Source: Aliivibrio fischeri ATCC 7744 = JCM 18803 = DSM 507 (lineage in GTDB: Bacteria > Pseudomonadota > Gammaproteobacteria > Enterobacterales > Vibrionaceae). Taken from it: a stretch of 64,000 bases of DNA. Position 1 is the first letter of the stretch. Every line of letters starts with the position of its first letter. Below, piece after piece: positions 9,399 to 19,451 of this stretch. The notes under the pieces were generated by a model. The model was not told the origin of the DNA, searched no databases, and saw only the letters and a list, made by a program, of their open reading frames with translations. The stretch is taken from positions 1,860,001 through 1,924,000 of the forward strand of contig NZ_CP092712.1 of the NCBI RefSeq assembly GCF_023983475.1, written 5' to 3'. A program made the translations under genes and the position numbers.

Positions 9399-9426
9399 AT
9401 TCTACTGATTCAGCACTTAGAGTCAA
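9399..9426 (-). promoter_or_regulatory. Sigma-70 promoter of the tRNA operon
   Basis: On the minus strand TTGACT (9421-9426), a 16-bp spacer and TAGAAT (9399-9404) form a strong promoter. A GC-rich stretch (gcatcccg) follows the -10 box, the discriminator type usual for stringently controlled stable-RNA promoters. Confidence 0.75.
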
Positions 9427-9615
9427 CACTATTTTTCTGTTTTTGTTTCGTTTGAATAAAATGCGATCAAAATGAATAGAAAACAAACGAAAACAGGCTT
9501 ATTTAAGATGTTTTTTTTCTGAATAACTGCTCTTTTATCATTCTGAGATTAAAAAATCAAAACGATAAAGTCTGTAATATCAGCTGACTATGCAAAATAA
9601 TATTTCAAATATAAA

Positions 9616-9639
9616 AAAAGCGAACCTAAGTTCGCTTTT
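9616..9639 (-). terminator. Terminator of pgsA
   Basis: The stem aagcgaac/gttcgctt with a 4-nt loop is followed by a T tract on the minus strand, 15 bp past the pgsA stop. Confidence 0.85.
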
Positions 9640-9653
9640 CAATTCATTTATAT

Positions 9654-10208
9654 CTATTCGTCTGCATTAAGTAGATCATCTTTTGCTGCAGCTAAGTACT
9701 GCACCATCGACCAGTATGTCAAAATGGTTGCAATATATAGAGCAGCATAACCTAACCAGATCATCCAGTCATCGTAACGCCAGATAAGAACCCAAAGCGC
9801 AAACATTTGAGATACAGTTTTTACTTTACCAACCCAAGATACAGCAACACTTGCTCGTTTTCCTATTTCAGCCATCCACTCTCGTAAAGCAGAAATAATA
9901 ATTTCACGTGCAATCATTGTAATCGCAGGAATGGTGATCCAAATGGTATGGTAATGCTCAGTAATTAAAATTAAAGCAGCAGCTACCATCACTTTATCAG
10001 CAACTGGGTCTAAAAAAGCACCAAAGCGAGAAGTTTGCCCCAGTTTACGAGCTAAAAGTCCATCTAACCAATCAGTAAAACCTGCAACCCAGAATACCAT
10101 TGCAGCAGCTACAGCTGACCATTCATAAGGCAAGTAGAACACAACAACAAACACAGGGATCAGTGCTAGTCGGATAAACGTGAGTATATTTGGTATTGTT
10201 AATCGCAT
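9654..10208 (-). CDS. pgsA: CDP-diacylglycerol-glycerol-3-phosphate 3-phosphatidyltransferase
   Basis: This inner-membrane enzyme makes phosphatidylglycerol phosphate from CDP-diacylglycerol and glycerol 3-phosphate, the committed step to phosphatidylglycerol and cardiolipin. The 184-residue protein has about five membrane helices. It carries the CDP-alcohol phosphotransferase signature in [20 protein letters not shown] followed by LDPVADK. It lies downstream of uvrC in the same direction, 45 bp away, as in E. coli. Confidence 0.96.
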   Translation of the reverse strand: MRLTIPNILTFIRLALIPVFVVVFYLPYEWSAVAAAMVFWVAGFTDWLDGLLARKLGQTSRFGAFLDPVADKVMVAAALILITEHYHTIWITIPAITMIAREIIISALREWMAEIGKRASVAVSWVGKVKTVSQMFALWVLIWRYDDWMIWLGYAALYIATILTYWSMVQYLAAAKDDLLNADE

Positions 10209-10253
10209 AAATAATTCTTAAGTTTTGGTCCGCGAGTGTATGGTGCGCTTTTT

Positions 10254-12080
10254 TTATCCGTGTTTCAACGCATCATGTATTTTTTCTGCCAAAGAATGGC
10301 TAATGCCCGGCACTTTGGCTATTTCTTCGACACTTGCACTTTTTAATTCTTGTAGGCCACCTAAATATTGCAATAATGCTTGTCTTCGTTTTGGACCAAC
10401 CCCATCAATATTTTGAAGGGTACTCGTTTTTCTTACTTTAGCACGCTGTGCTCGGTGTCCACCAATAGCATGATTGTGACTCTCATCACGAATATGTTGT
10501 ATCAAATGCAAAGCTGGAGAATCACTTGGCATTGAAAACTCTTCTCCACTAATTTTCACTAGTGTTTCTAACCCATGTTTACGAGTAACACCTTTTGCGA
10601 TACCAAGCAATAATGGCTGCTTAGGCCAATCTTCCCAATGCTTACTGATAACCTCATAAGCTCGATTCAATTGTCCTTTACCACCATCAATAAAAATAAT
10701 ATCAGGGATTTTATCAATATCTAATTGTTTACTATAGCGTCGTTCAAGAACTTGCGCCATGGCAGCATAATCATCCCCACCAGTAATGCCCGATATATTA
10801 TAACGTCGATACTCTGATTTTACTGGTCCTTCCTGATTAAAAACAACACACGATGCGACTGTTTTCTCTCCCATCGTATGGCTGATATCGAAACATTCCA
10901 TACGCTGAATAGAAGACAATACTAACGCTTCTTCTAATTGTTTAAAGCGCTGATACATTGTTAGTTTATGATTTGATTTACTGGTTAAAGCCGTTAATGC
11001 ATTGGTATCTGCTAATTTTAAATAACGTCCTTTCATCCCTTTTGGATTTAATTGAAAAATAACTTTTCGTCCAGATAATTCAGTTAATGCCGCTTCTAAG
11101 CTATCACTATTAAATTCAAAGCTGGTTACTACACGGTTAGGGATAGTTCGACCTTGCGTATGATTTAAGTAATATTGAGTCAAAAAGCTTAAAAAGACTT
11201 CTTCTTTGTCTGTATTAGCAGGGATCTTCGGGAAAAAACTACGACTACCTAAAATCTTCCCCTGACGAATCATCAATAAGTGAACACACGCTAAACCATT
11301 TTCAATTGCAAACCCTAAAACATCAAGATCATCACCACTGTCATCAGAAACATATTGTTGCTCCTGTACTCGTCTCATGGCTTGAATTTGATCTCGAATG
11401 ATCGCTGCTTTTTCAAAATTTAAGGATTGGCTGGCAATCTCCATTTGCTCAACAAGTGTTTGAATAACTTGTCTATCCTTACCTTGTAAAAACAATCGAA
11501 TAAAATCAGTCTGCTCTTTATATTCTTCATCACTAACAATCCCTTTAACACAAGGGGCTAAGCAACGTCCAATTTGGTGCATTAAGCATGGTCTATGGCG
11601 ATTTGCATATACCGAATCTTCGCATTGGCGAATAGGGAATAACTTTTGGATGAGGTGAAGACTTTCTCTAACGGCTCCAGAATCAGGGTAAGGGCCAAAG
11701 TACTCACCTTTTTTACGTTTCACACCACGGTGGATAGAGATCCTTGGATGCTTATGTTGTGAAATGAAAATATAAGGATACGATTTATCATCTCGAAGAA
11801 GCACATTATATTTAGGTAAGTATTGCTTAATATAATTGTGTTCAAGGATGAGAGCTTCTGTTTCAGAGTGAGTGACAGTAACGTCAACTTGATGAATATG
11901 GCTAACTAACGCCTTAGTTTTTTCTGAAGGTACATTACTACGAAAATAACTGGATAAACGTTTTTTTAAGTCTTTTGCTTTACCTACATAAATAACGTCA
12001 GCCTCGGCGTTATACATTCGATAAACGCCAGGCTGATGTGTTACAGATTTTAGGAACGCTTTTGAATCAAAGGAAGGCAC
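10254..12080 (-). CDS. uvrC: UvrABC excinuclease subunit C
   Basis: UvrC makes both incisions around DNA lesions in nucleotide excision repair. The 608-residue protein has an N-terminal GIY-YIG nuclease ([20 protein letters not shown]), a UVR domain for UvrB near residues 205-240, an RNase H-like 5' nuclease ([20 protein letters not shown]) and C-terminal helix-hairpin-helix motifs ([14 protein letters not shown]). The start is GTG, overlapping the uvrY stop as TAGTG, so the two are translationally coupled. Confidence 0.97.
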   Translation of the reverse strand: MPSFDSKAFLKSVTHQPGVYRMYNAEADVIYVGKAKDLKKRLSSYFRSNVPSEKTKALVSHIHQVDVTVTHSETEALILEHNYIKQYLPKYNVLLRDDKSYPYIFISQHKHPRISIHRGVKRKKGEYFGPYPDSGAVRESLHLIQKLFPIRQCEDSVYANRHRPCLMHQIGRCLAPCVKGIVSDEEYKEQTDFIRLFLQGKDRQVIQTLVEQMEIASQSLNFEKAAIIRDQIQAMRRVQEQQYVSDDSGDDLDVLGFAIENGLACVHLLMIRQGKILGSRSFFPKIPANTDKEEVFLSFLTQYYLNHTQGRTIPNRVVTSFEFNSDSLEAALTELSGRKVIFQLNPKGMKGRYLKLADTNALTALTSKSNHKLTMYQRFKQLEEALVLSSIQRMECFDISHTMGEKTVASCVVFNQEGPVKSEYRRYNISGITGGDDYAAMAQVLERRYSKQLDIDKIPDIIFIDGGKGQLNRAYEVISKHWEDWPKQPLLLGIAKGVTRKHGLETLVKISGEEFSMPSDSPALHLIQHIRDESHNHAIGGHRAQRAKVRKTSTLQNIDGVGPKRRQALLQYLGGLQELKSASVEEIAKVPGISHSLAEKIHDALKHG

Positions 12081-12733
12081 TACAGCGTCTCAGCATCTAA
12101 AATACCATGACGAATAGCTAGATGAGTTAATTCAACATCTCCACTTATATTTAACTTACTGAATAAGCGATAACGATAGCTGTTCACTGTTTTAGGACTT
12201 AAATTCAGTTGTTCGGAAATATCCGTCACTTTTTCGCCTTTGGTGATCATCATCATTATTTGTAACTCTCGTTCAGAAAGTTCTTTAAATGGATTCTCCG
12301 CGTCGGGCGTAAATTGACTTAACGCCATCTGTTGTGCAATTTCAGGCGATAAGTAGCGTTGGCCACTTTGTACCATACGAATCGCATTAACCATTTCATC
12401 AGGACCTGCACCCTTAGTTAAATAACCAGCAGCACCGGCTTGCATAACTTTAGTCGGAAATGGGTTTTCAGTATGAATAGTCAAAACTATAACTTTCACA
12501 TCTGGGTTAAATCTTAAAATCTTTTTGGTTGCTTCTAAGCCACCAATGCCAGGCATGTTCATATCCATAAGAACAATATCTGCCTGCTCTGTTCGACACC
12601 ATTTAACGGCATCTTCACCGCTGTCAGCTTCCCCTACTACTTTAATTCCACGGACGTCTTCAAGAATACGTCTAATCCCTGTGCGAACCAGCTCATGATC
12701 ATCTACAAGGAATACTTTAATCACAACTGACAC
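12080..12733 (-). CDS. uvrY: UvrY/GacA/VarA-family response regulator
   Basis: This 217-residue regulator has a receiver domain with D11, D12 and phosphoacceptor Asp57 (LMDMNMPG), and a C-terminal LuxR-type helix-turn-helix ([30 protein letters not shown]). In vibrios it works with BarA/VarS and activates the Csr small RNAs that sequester CsrA; in A. fischeri the orthologue is called GacA. It is coupled to uvrC as in most gammaproteobacteria. Confidence 0.95.
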   Translation of the reverse strand: MSVVIKVFLVDDHELVRTGIRRILEDVRGIKVVGEADSGEDAVKWCRTEQADIVLMDMNMPGIGGLEATKKILRFNPDVKVIVLTIHTENPFPTKVMQAGAAGYLTKGAGPDEMVNAIRMVQSGQRYLSPEIAQQMALSQFTPDAENPFKELSERELQIMMMITKGEKVTDISEQLNLSPKTVNSYRYRLFSKLNISGDVELTHLAIRHGILDAETL

Positions 12734-12752
12734 TCCGATTTAATCTACAGCC

Positions 12753-12769
12753 ACCTCTATAATAGAGGT
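12753..12769 (-). promoter_or_regulatory. Perfect palindrome just upstream of uvrY
   Basis: A perfect 8-bp inverted repeat with a 1-bp centre (acctctat a atagaggt) ends 20 bp before the uvrY start. No T tract follows on the minus strand. It could be an operator or overlap a -10 region; the binding factor is unknown. Confidence 0.35.
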
Positions 12770-12901
12770 CTTAACTAACTGTCTATTTTACCTTAAAAAA
12801 ATAGATAAAAGCATATTGATTATGCGTTAGGCCGCAAAGTTTTGCTATTAAAATGCTATTGACTTTGATCCGGTTTCTTCAATATACAATAAAAATAATT
12901 C

Positions 12902-15271
12902 TTAAAATAGACCTAATTGAGAGTTAGATAATTCATTAAAATCTAAACCGATAAAAGGGAGAATTCCATCCGCGATCGGTTTCAATTGTTTCTCTACATA
13001 ATGGTCATAATCAATCGGATTATTTATATATTCAATCGGTTCAGGTCCTGCAGTGGTAATAACATACTCTATCCATCCACCATATTGATATTGAGGCCTT
13101 TTTCCTATTTGTTGATTCCGATAATCCGCTAATCGTGCCGCTTTAACGTGAGGAGGAACGTTCTTTTGGTATTCATCCAACTGTCTTCTCAAACGCTTTC
13201 TATAAATAAGTTGCTTATCTAATTTGCCCTGCTTAGTATCATCGACATATTGTCGGACGTATTCCTTTACATCTTGCTGATGAAACACTTTATGGAATAA
13301 CGTTTTCTGAAATTCTTGTGATAATGGAGTCCAATCCGTTCTCACAGTCTCTAATCCTTTAAATACAATTTCTTCCTTACCTTCTTTTTTTACTAAACCA
13401 GCATAACGCTTTTTAGACCCAGTTTCTGATCCTCGAATCGTCGGCATTAAAAACGTTCGATAATGAGTTTCATATTCAATTTCTAATGCTGAATCAATTG
13501 CGTATTTTTCAGATAAGTGGGAAATCCACCACTGATTTATCTTTTCAACTAAAGATGAACCAATAGCGTCAGCTTCTTTAGATGACATTGATTGCCCAAG
13601 AGTAACAAACGTAGAATCAGTATCGCCGTATATCACTTCATAACCTTCAGCTTCAATCAACTCACGCGTCATTTTCATAATTTCATGCCCACGCATGGTT
13701 ATTGAAGAGGCCAATCGATGATCAAAAAAACGGCACCCTGACGAACCTAGCACCCCATAAAATGAGTTCATTATGATTTTTATTGCTTGAGAAAATGCTT
13801 TTTCATTATTTCTTTTTGCTTCATCTCGAGCGGACCATAAATTTTCAATTAATTTAGGTAAGAAGTGTTTATAACGATGAAATCGTCCCCCTCTAAAACC
13901 ATCAATGGCTTGATTATCTTCCGTACCTACTTCTTGTTTTAATCCTTCAATCAAGCCTAAAGGGTCAATATTAAAGGTACGAATAATCGAAGGGTAAAGA
14001 GACTTAAAATCAAGAACGATAACAGATTGATATAAACCTGGCTTAGAGTTCATTACATAACCGCCAGGACTTGCAATCCAATTTTCACTCTCTAAATTAG
14101 GGGCAATATACCCTGCTCGATGGAGTCTTGGTAAATACAAGTTAGTAAATGCAGCAACGGAACCACCAACACGATCAAGCTCAACCCCCGTTAATTTCGT
14201 TCGCTCAATCAAAAACTCTAATAGATGAGTATGTTCGAATATACGAGTAACTAAAACACAATCTTGAAGGTTATATTTGGCTAAAGAAAGTTTATCTTCT
14301 CGATACATTCGATTGATCTCAGACATTTTATCACTTTGATCATTAATCGATTTACCTTCTTTCAATAACTCTTGAGCTACGGATTCAAGTGACCAACTAG
14401 AGAAATGATAAGTCGCAGTTTTCAAGGCATCAATACCGTCTAGCACAACGCGTCCAGGAAAAGATAAAAAACCTTGTTGGCGATTTTTATCCGAATCACG
14501 CCAATAAAGCGAACTATTACCCCGACCAATACGAAAAGGTAATTTGTGCCATTTTGCTCTCTGAATTAATAATCGAAAATCAAAATTAATCACATTCCAG
14601 CCAATAATAATGTCTGGATCAAATTGATAAAACCAAGACTCTAAAGCAAGAAGCAGTGCTTTTTCATTTTCCACCCATTGAATAGACAAATCACTGTCTT
14701 GTGAGTCGCCCACCATGATAATACGTGTATCGAGTTCACTATGTAGAGCAATAGAATATAGAATGCCTTTTTCTGAGCACTCAATATCTAATGAAACCAT
14801 ACTAAATTTAGGTGAACGATCCGTCGTTTTAACTTTTACATTACGATATTCAATATGGTCTTTTTTTTGTACTGGGTTGCCAATAAATGATAGACCACCA
14901 CAAATAAAACGTTCCATTAAATAACGATCAGCTAAACGAATATCGCTTTCATATATAGGTAGATGTAACTGATCAATAAGTTGCGTCGCTGATCGTTTCT
15001 GATAGGTATTTTTAAAATATAAACCGAGCACGGAATCATGATTAAATGTGGATAATGCCGTCGGTTTTATATGAAAAGGGATATTTTCTTTCTGTAAACA
15101 GGCTTCATACTGAGAGCGCTTATTTTCTAATATGAAGGTAACTGCATCTTCGTTTTCAATAAGTAAGTGTGCAATATGGTCATCACACTTAACCCAGAGA
15201 TCGACTAAACTTTGATTATTAATTTCTCTAGTTTGACGTGTAAGCAAAAAACCCTGTTGAGGTGAATTCAA
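12902..15271 (-). CDS. polB: DNA polymerase II (family B)
   Basis: This 789-residue repair polymerase restarts or bypasses stalled replication. It has the 3'-5' exonuclease motifs (SLDIECSEKG, IIGWNVINFDF) and the polymerase motifs DFKSLYPSII (A), KIIMNSFYGVLG (B) and YGDTDSTFV (C), with KKRYAG further on. Length matches E. coli PolB (783). It starts only 4 bp after the upstream nucleotidyltransferase-like gene, so the two probably share a transcript. I saw no LexA box beside the start. Confidence 0.96.
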   Translation of the reverse strand: MNSPQQGFLLTRQTREINNQSLVDLWVKCDDHIAHLLIENEDAVTFILENKRSQYEACLQKENIPFHIKPTALSTFNHDSVLGLYFKNTYQKRSATQLIDQLHLPIYESDIRLADRYLMERFICGGLSFIGNPVQKKDHIEYRNVKVKTTDRSPKFSMVSLDIECSEKGILYSIALHSELDTRIIMVGDSQDSDLSIQWVENEKALLLALESWFYQFDPDIIIGWNVINFDFRLLIQRAKWHKLPFRIGRGNSSLYWRDSDKNRQQGFLSFPGRVVLDGIDALKTATYHFSSWSLESVAQELLKEGKSINDQSDKMSEINRMYREDKLSLAKYNLQDCVLVTRIFEHTHLLEFLIERTKLTGVELDRVGGSVAAFTNLYLPRLHRAGYIAPNLESENWIASPGGYVMNSKPGLYQSVIVLDFKSLYPSIIRTFNIDPLGLIEGLKQEVGTEDNQAIDGFRGGRFHRYKHFLPKLIENLWSARDEAKRNNEKAFSQAIKIIMNSFYGVLGSSGCRFFDHRLASSITMRGHEIMKMTRELIEAEGYEVIYGDTDSTFVTLGQSMSSKEADAIGSSLVEKINQWWISHLSEKYAIDSALEIEYETHYRTFLMPTIRGSETGSKKRYAGLVKKEGKEEIVFKGLETVRTDWTPLSQEFQKTLFHKVFHQQDVKEYVRQYVDDTKQGKLDKQLIYRKRLRRQLDEYQKNVPPHVKAARLADYRNQQIGKRPQYQYGGWIEYVITTAGPEPIEYINNPIDYDHYVEKQLKPIADGILPFIGLDFNELSNSQLGLF

Positions 15272-15275
15272 GTTA

Positions 15276-16103
15276 TTAACCTATTTTTCGTTCAATTTTA
15301 TTAAATTCAGCTACAACCCAATCTCCAAATTCATTAAGTAAAGCAAGTACAGAACGCTTTGGAACTTTGCGCCCTTTTAATAATAAAACCACGCGTTCTA
15401 TTTCAGTCTGTTTTTCTGGGTAATATTCCAAAAATTTTCGAGCACAAAGTACAGGATGATCGTACCAACCTTTATCTCGATGCATAACTAAAGAGTAGCA
15501 GCTTCTTAATAACTTTTTGGCGATGGTTTTTTGTTGTTCAACCTGAACTGCCATATCTTGGCTAGTAGATATTTTTTTAATATAAACACCTAACCATTCT
15601 TCAATATCCATGTTCATATTTTTCGCGATTTCCCAGCTAGGCTCAAAATCACCAAAACGTTCTGATAAATCATCACCATAGATACAAACACAACAGTGTC
15701 TCAACCAGAAACCCCAGCTAAAAATCGACTCTAATTGCAACGCATCTGCCGCCTCTCCAATATTAAATGTAACTCCGGTAATTTGAGGGTATTTAGATTG
15801 GAAACGAATTTTAATTGTATTAATTAGCGTTTGTTCTTTATTGGTCAATGGTGCAGATGTAATAAGGGTAACGTCAAGGTTAGAACGGCCAACAATAGCT
15901 TCACGTCTAGCAACGCTGCCATATAAATAAATACTATGAACGGATTTCGGTGCAGCAGAGCGAACATGAGTAATTAAATCATGAATTACTGGTTCAAACT
16001 CATTTTGAAATGGAGAGTGTTTATCAATAATTGGTAAAGTAAAACGAGACAAAATGCACCCCAAATAAAGAATATTAAGGGGCTTATGATCGCGATTTAA
16101 CAT
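15276..16103 (-). CDS. Nucleotidyltransferase-fold protein of unknown function
   Basis: A nucleotidyltransferase motif, LYGSVARREAIVGRSNLDVT, lies about 60 residues in, and the rest is a helical domain with conserved tryptophans. The usual first metal ligand of the D-x-D pair appears as Asn (NLD), so catalysis is uncertain. The ATG at 16103 sits right after a T-rich terminator tract without a Shine-Dalgarno; a TTG at 16052 preceded by ggggtg is a plausible true start. It is immediately upstream of polB. The function is not recognisable. Confidence 0.65.
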   Translation of the reverse strand: MLNRDHKPLNILYLGCILSRFTLPIIDKHSPFQNEFEPVIHDLITHVRSAAPKSVHSIYLYGSVARREAIVGRSNLDVTLITSAPLTNKEQTLINTIKIRFQSKYPQITGVTFNIGEAADALQLESIFSWGFWLRHCCVCIYGDDLSERFGDFEPSWEIAKNMNMDIEEWLGVYIKKISTSQDMAVQVEQQKTIAKKLLRSCYSLVMHRDKGWYDHPVLCARKFLEYYPEKQTEIERVVLLLKGRKVPKRSVLALLNEFGDWVVAEFNKIERKIG

Positions 16104-16125
16104 TAAAAAAGCAATAAAAAACCGG

Positions 16126-16135
16126 CCATTTAAAG
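16126..16135. repeat. Target-site duplication of the IS4-family element, left
   Basis: The 10-bp sequence ccatttaaag abuts the left inverted repeat and recurs at 17556-17565. Confidence 0.85.
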
Positions 16136-17555
16136 CTAATGCCGCTCGCTTAACAGCTAGTGGCTCTTTTTTTATAAGGGTAGCGCGGTGCTTTATAAAG
16201 CACTTGTCGCGGAAATGGTTTTCGCTTTCTTTTCTTTGGCAGGATTAGACGCTTTCCGCTTTCTCGTAGATTTTTCAGCTTCTTGGGCACTGTTCCTGGT
16301 GTTCGCCCTGAACACCACAGGAACTCATCTTGGATTAGCCTTAACGCATTAATAAAGCTTATTCTTAATGGTTCCATTTTATGAAAATCGGCCATTCTTT
16401 TCATTTCTAGACGAACGAGGTTATAAGAAATCAAAATCCCCCATAACTCTTGATATATTCCTTCTATTTTCAAGCTTCTAAGCACTGCTTGATTGTTAAG
16501 TTGACCTTGTTTTAATTCACCATAACCTTGTTCTATTTCCCATCGTTCCCAGTAAATTTCAACAATATCTTTCAATGGATAAGTCACAGGACACTCTAAT
16601 GAAGTAATAAACCCTTTGATCTCTCCTTTCGGCTCAGGTATTAAAACTAAACGAGCTTGCCAGCTATCTCCGAGGTGAGGATATTTCTGTTTTGCATCAG
16701 GCGAAACTGGCATTTTAATCAGTTTATCGTAGTCTGAAAACTCTTCTAAAACGTCGTACCTAAATTTACTTTTTATTGGAGTTAACCAATGAGTATTTTT
16801 TCCTGCATTACGCCATGATTCAAAAAGTTCAGCGGACATAAAACCACGGTCAAAAAGAGTTAATGAATTATTTGGAGCGGAGCCAACTAATTGTTGTGCA
16901 TAAGATATTTCACTATTGGTTATTGGTCCAAAAGCAGCATCTGAAATAAGGTGGGTGCGTGTAGACATGAGGGTAACAGCAAGAACTGAAGGAAATGTAG
17001 CCTTACCTGTCGCGTAGCCTAGCTTTTGGTTATCCTTAGTTTCAGGGGTTTTAAATTGAGTCCCGTCAACGCTCATGAGTTTAAGTCCACAAACTAAATC
17101 AGGCGATTCTTCTGTCTCCCATTTACTCGCAGTGGTATGAAATAGGTAACGTAATGGTTCATAACCAATACGCTGTCTAGCTTTTACGATACTACTTGTG
17201 GCCAAGGGAGGGAGCTCCCCTTTAGCATCAGGGAAGGCTAATTCTAATTTATCACAAACATCGCTAATGGAGCGGTTACGCATTAAGCCAATTCCAAGCA
17301 CTAACCAAACAGCTTGTTCAGCAGGAAATCTGCGCTTTCTGATAGCGGCGCGACCAGTTTGGTTAACGGCTTCTGAAATCCACTCAATAGGAATATTTTT
17401 CCGAAATGAATCCATAGATTCAGGAAGGTGAAATTCTGCAGTTAATTGTAATTCACGAGAAAACTCAGACATAAAAAATCGGCCTTAAAATAAATTTAAG
17501 ACCGATTATGAAGGCTGCAAAGGATCGTTCAAGTCCCTTAAACGATCGGCATTAG
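16136..17555 (-). mobile_element. IS4-family insertion sequence, 1420 bp
   Basis: The ends are inverted repeats starting ctaatgccg (left ctaatgccgctcg, right complement ctaatgccgatcg), flanked by a 10-bp target duplication ccatttaaag. The element encodes one intact transposase. Removing it and one duplicate restores a hairpin, aaccggc...gccggtt, that looks like the terminator of the NhaC-family gene, so the element landed in a terminator loop. Confidence 0.9.
16150..17472 (-). CDS. IS4-family transposase
   Basis: This 440-residue DDE transposase resembles that of E. coli IS4 along its length. It has an N-terminal IS4 domain (RKRRFPAEQAVWLVLGIGL), the first catalytic Asp in LMSVDGTQFKTP, the second in LTLFDRGFMS, and the signature Y-R-E-K around YWERWEIEQGYGELK. 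The frame is intact, so the element may still be active. Confidence 0.95.
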   Translation of the reverse strand: MSEFSRELQLTAEFHLPESMDSFRKNIPIEWISEAVNQTGRAAIRKRRFPAEQAVWLVLGIGLMRNRSISDVCDKLELAFPDAKGELPPLATSSIVKARQRIGYEPLRYLFHTTASKWETEESPDLVCGLKLMSVDGTQFKTPETKDNQKLGYATGKATFPSVLAVTLMSTRTHLISDAAFGPITNSEISYAQQLVGSAPNNSLTLFDRGFMSAELFESWRNAGKNTHWLTPIKSKFRYDVLEEFSDYDKLIKMPVSPDAKQKYPHLGDSWQARLVLIPEPKGEIKGFITSLECPVTYPLKDIVEIYWERWEIEQGYGELKQGQLNNQAVLRSLKIEGIYQELWGILISYNLVRLEMKRMADFHKMEPLRISFINALRLIQDEFLWCSGRTPGTVPKKLKNLRESGKRLILPKKRKRKPFPRQVLYKAPRYPYKKRATSC

Positions 17556-17565
17556 CCATTTAAAG
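17556..17565. repeat. Target-site duplication of the IS4-family element, right
   Basis: The 10-bp direct repeat ccatttaaag is identical to 16126-16135. Confidence 0.85.
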
Positions 17566-17578
17566 CCGGTTTATTTTA
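17566..17578 (-). terminator. Interrupted terminator of the NhaC-family gene
   Basis: The stem arm here (gccggttta) pairs with aaaaccggc at 16118-16126 on the far side of the IS. The T tract lies beyond the distant arm, so the terminator is split by 1430 bp and cannot form locally. Confidence 0.65.
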
Positions 17579-17590
17579 AAATCTAACAAG

Positions 17591-19177
17591 TTATGCTGTT
17601 GCTGAGCGTCTTTTCGACATCATCATTAAAGCAAAACACGCTAAAACAAATGCAACACTTACACCAGCAAACGCCACCAATACTGAACTTGTAAAACCAA
17701 GTACGATATAGCCAACAGCTGAAACCGCTGCAATGGATAATGCATAAGGTAGTTGAGTTGATACGTGATCAATATGACAACAACGCGCACCTGTCGAAGA
17801 CAGAATCGTAGTATCTGAAATCGGTGAACAGTGATCACCAAATACGGAACCAGCTAAAACCGCACCTAACATAGGAAGAATTAATGCGATATCGGTAGCG
17901 CCAGCCATATCACCAGCGATTGGTAACATAATGCCGAAAGTACCCCATGATGTACCAGTACTGAATGCCATAATTCCTGACAATAAGAACAAGATTACAG
18001 GGATCCAGTGAATACCAATGCTACCTTGTGCCAAACTCGATAAGTATGTACCAGTTTTCATATCACCGATAACTGAACCAATAGTCCAAGCAAAGAATAG
18101 AATTAGAATAGCGCCAAACATTGATTTCGCACCAATCCACATTGTCATGCCTATATCTTTAACTGACAGACCTTGACGGAATACAGTAATTAGCGCAGAT
18201 GCTAGACCAATTAAACCACCGTAACAAAGTGAAGCACCAACATCGGTATTTTCAAATGCGCCTAATATATTAAACGCTTTACCATCTGCGGCTAACGCTT
18301 CGCCGCCGGTATAAACCATGAAAGAGATCGTTGCGACAATTAATGTAATAATTGGGAAAATTAAGTCAGAAACTTTACCTGTTTCACTCTCAACAATATT
18401 TAATTCTTCATTTAAATCTTTCGATTCAGAATTAACGGCTTGATCATCAAAACCATTACCACGAGCGGCTTCATTTTCGTGGTGACGCATTGGGCCCACA
18501 TCAAGTTGGAACCAAACAACAGCGAATACCATTAATAGTGCAAATACAGCGTAAAAGTTCATTGGAATTAAACGAACATAAGCACCTAGAGCAGAATATT
18601 CAGTCACACCATGTGAAACTAAAATGCCACCAATAATTGTAATGATGTACGCACCCCAACTTGATGCTGGCATTAATACACACATTGGAGCAGCTGTTGA
18701 ATCTAGAATATAAGCTAATTTAGCACGTGATACATAAAAACGGTCAGTAACAGGGCGGGATATTGAACCAACGGCTAAGCTATTAAAGTAATCATCAACA
18801 AAAATAAACACGCCTAAAAAAGCTGCAAGTAGTTTTGCGCCGCGTTTACTTTTAATTCTTGTCTGTGCCCATTCAGCAAAAGCACGTGTGCCACCTGAAA
18901 GAGTTAATAAAGCTGTTGTCATTCCTAATAATATAAGGAAAGCAACAATGCTCATATTCCATGAGTTAATTGAACCGCCATCGATGAAAACACCTTTAAC
19001 AGAACTAAACACATAAGAAGCGGTTCCTGATACGGAAAAGCTAGACAGCAAAATAGCGCCTAACACGATACCTACACCAAGAGAAAGTAATACTCGGCGA
19101 GTTAAAATTGCCAAACCCAAAGCTATAAGCGGGGGCAAGATTGAAATTGGAGAATTTGAAAAATCAGCTAAGTTCAT
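17591..19177 (-). CDS. nhaC: NhaC-family transporter under a lysine riboswitch (LysW-type lysine transporter predicted)
   Basis: This 528-residue inner-membrane protein has about 11-12 hydrophobic helices and NhaC-family motifs such as PMCVLMPASSWGAYI and FGDHCSPISDTTILSSTGA. The family is named for sodium/proton antiport, but members with lysine riboswitches were predicted by comparative genomics to move lysine (called LysW). The aptamer upstream here places the gene in that group, so lysine transport is the better guess. Its terminator is broken by the IS4-family element. Confidence 0.85.
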   Translation of the reverse strand: MNLADFSNSPISILPPLIALGLAILTRRVLLSLGVGIVLGAILLSSFSVSGTASYVFSSVKGVFIDGGSINSWNMSIVAFLILLGMTTALLTLSGGTRAFAEWAQTRIKSKRGAKLLAAFLGVFIFVDDYFNSLAVGSISRPVTDRFYVSRAKLAYILDSTAAPMCVLMPASSWGAYIITIIGGILVSHGVTEYSALGAYVRLIPMNFYAVFALLMVFAVVWFQLDVGPMRHHENEAARGNGFDDQAVNSESKDLNEELNIVESETGKVSDLIFPIITLIVATISFMVYTGGEALAADGKAFNILGAFENTDVGASLCYGGLIGLASALITVFRQGLSVKDIGMTMWIGAKSMFGAILILFFAWTIGSVIGDMKTGTYLSSLAQGSIGIHWIPVILFLLSGIMAFSTGTSWGTFGIMLPIAGDMAGATDIALILPMLGAVLAGSVFGDHCSPISDTTILSSTGARCCHIDHVSTQLPYALSIAAVSAVGYIVLGFTSSVLVAFAGVSVAFVLACFALMMMSKRRSATA

Positions 19178-19256
19178 GATCTACAACAACCAGTCTGGTT
19201 GGAGATCTACTGCAGATACGATAAATATCGTTATTAAGGAAGTGAATGAATAACAT
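19178..19256 (-). promoter_or_regulatory. Expression platform of the lysine riboswitch
   Basis: CAGTAG (plus-strand 19207-19212) is complementary to CTACTG in the 3' strand of aptamer stem P1 (19264-19269). When P1 forms, the freed segment can join a hairpin of outer arms GATCT/AGATC and inner arms CCAACCA/TGGTTG whose 3' edge touches the ATG. This suggests control of translation start by lysine. Confidence 0.5.
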
Positions 19257-19446
19257 TCCCCTACAGTAGCGCTCCATAGTTAAAAAATAAAATTGACTAT
19301 GGCAGTGTTATTCCTCTTCGAAATAACCCCAGCTAATACGCTCGATTAACGTAATTAACTTCGGCACCGACTCCTTTCAATTGTCGTCGTAAGTATCACC
19401 CTCTTACAATTTACTCTTAGGCGGTGCGCCTCTACCCATTTAGGTG
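19257..19446 (-). promoter_or_regulatory. Lysine riboswitch aptamer (L box)
   Basis: The minus strand carries the conserved L-box blocks in order: GTAGAGGCGC, AAGAGTA, GAAAGGAGTCGG, GTGCCGAAG, GCTGGGG, a CTGCC segment, and GGAGCGCTACTG closing P1. Spacing and stems fit the five-helix lysine aptamer. The RNA starts close to a matching promoter. Confidence 0.9.
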
Positions 19447-19451
19447 CGGTT

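Noticed and set aside
15271-16120. LexA box for polB
   Set aside because: I looked for CTG-N10-CAG near the polB start and upstream of the nucleotidyltransferase gene and found no convincing match.
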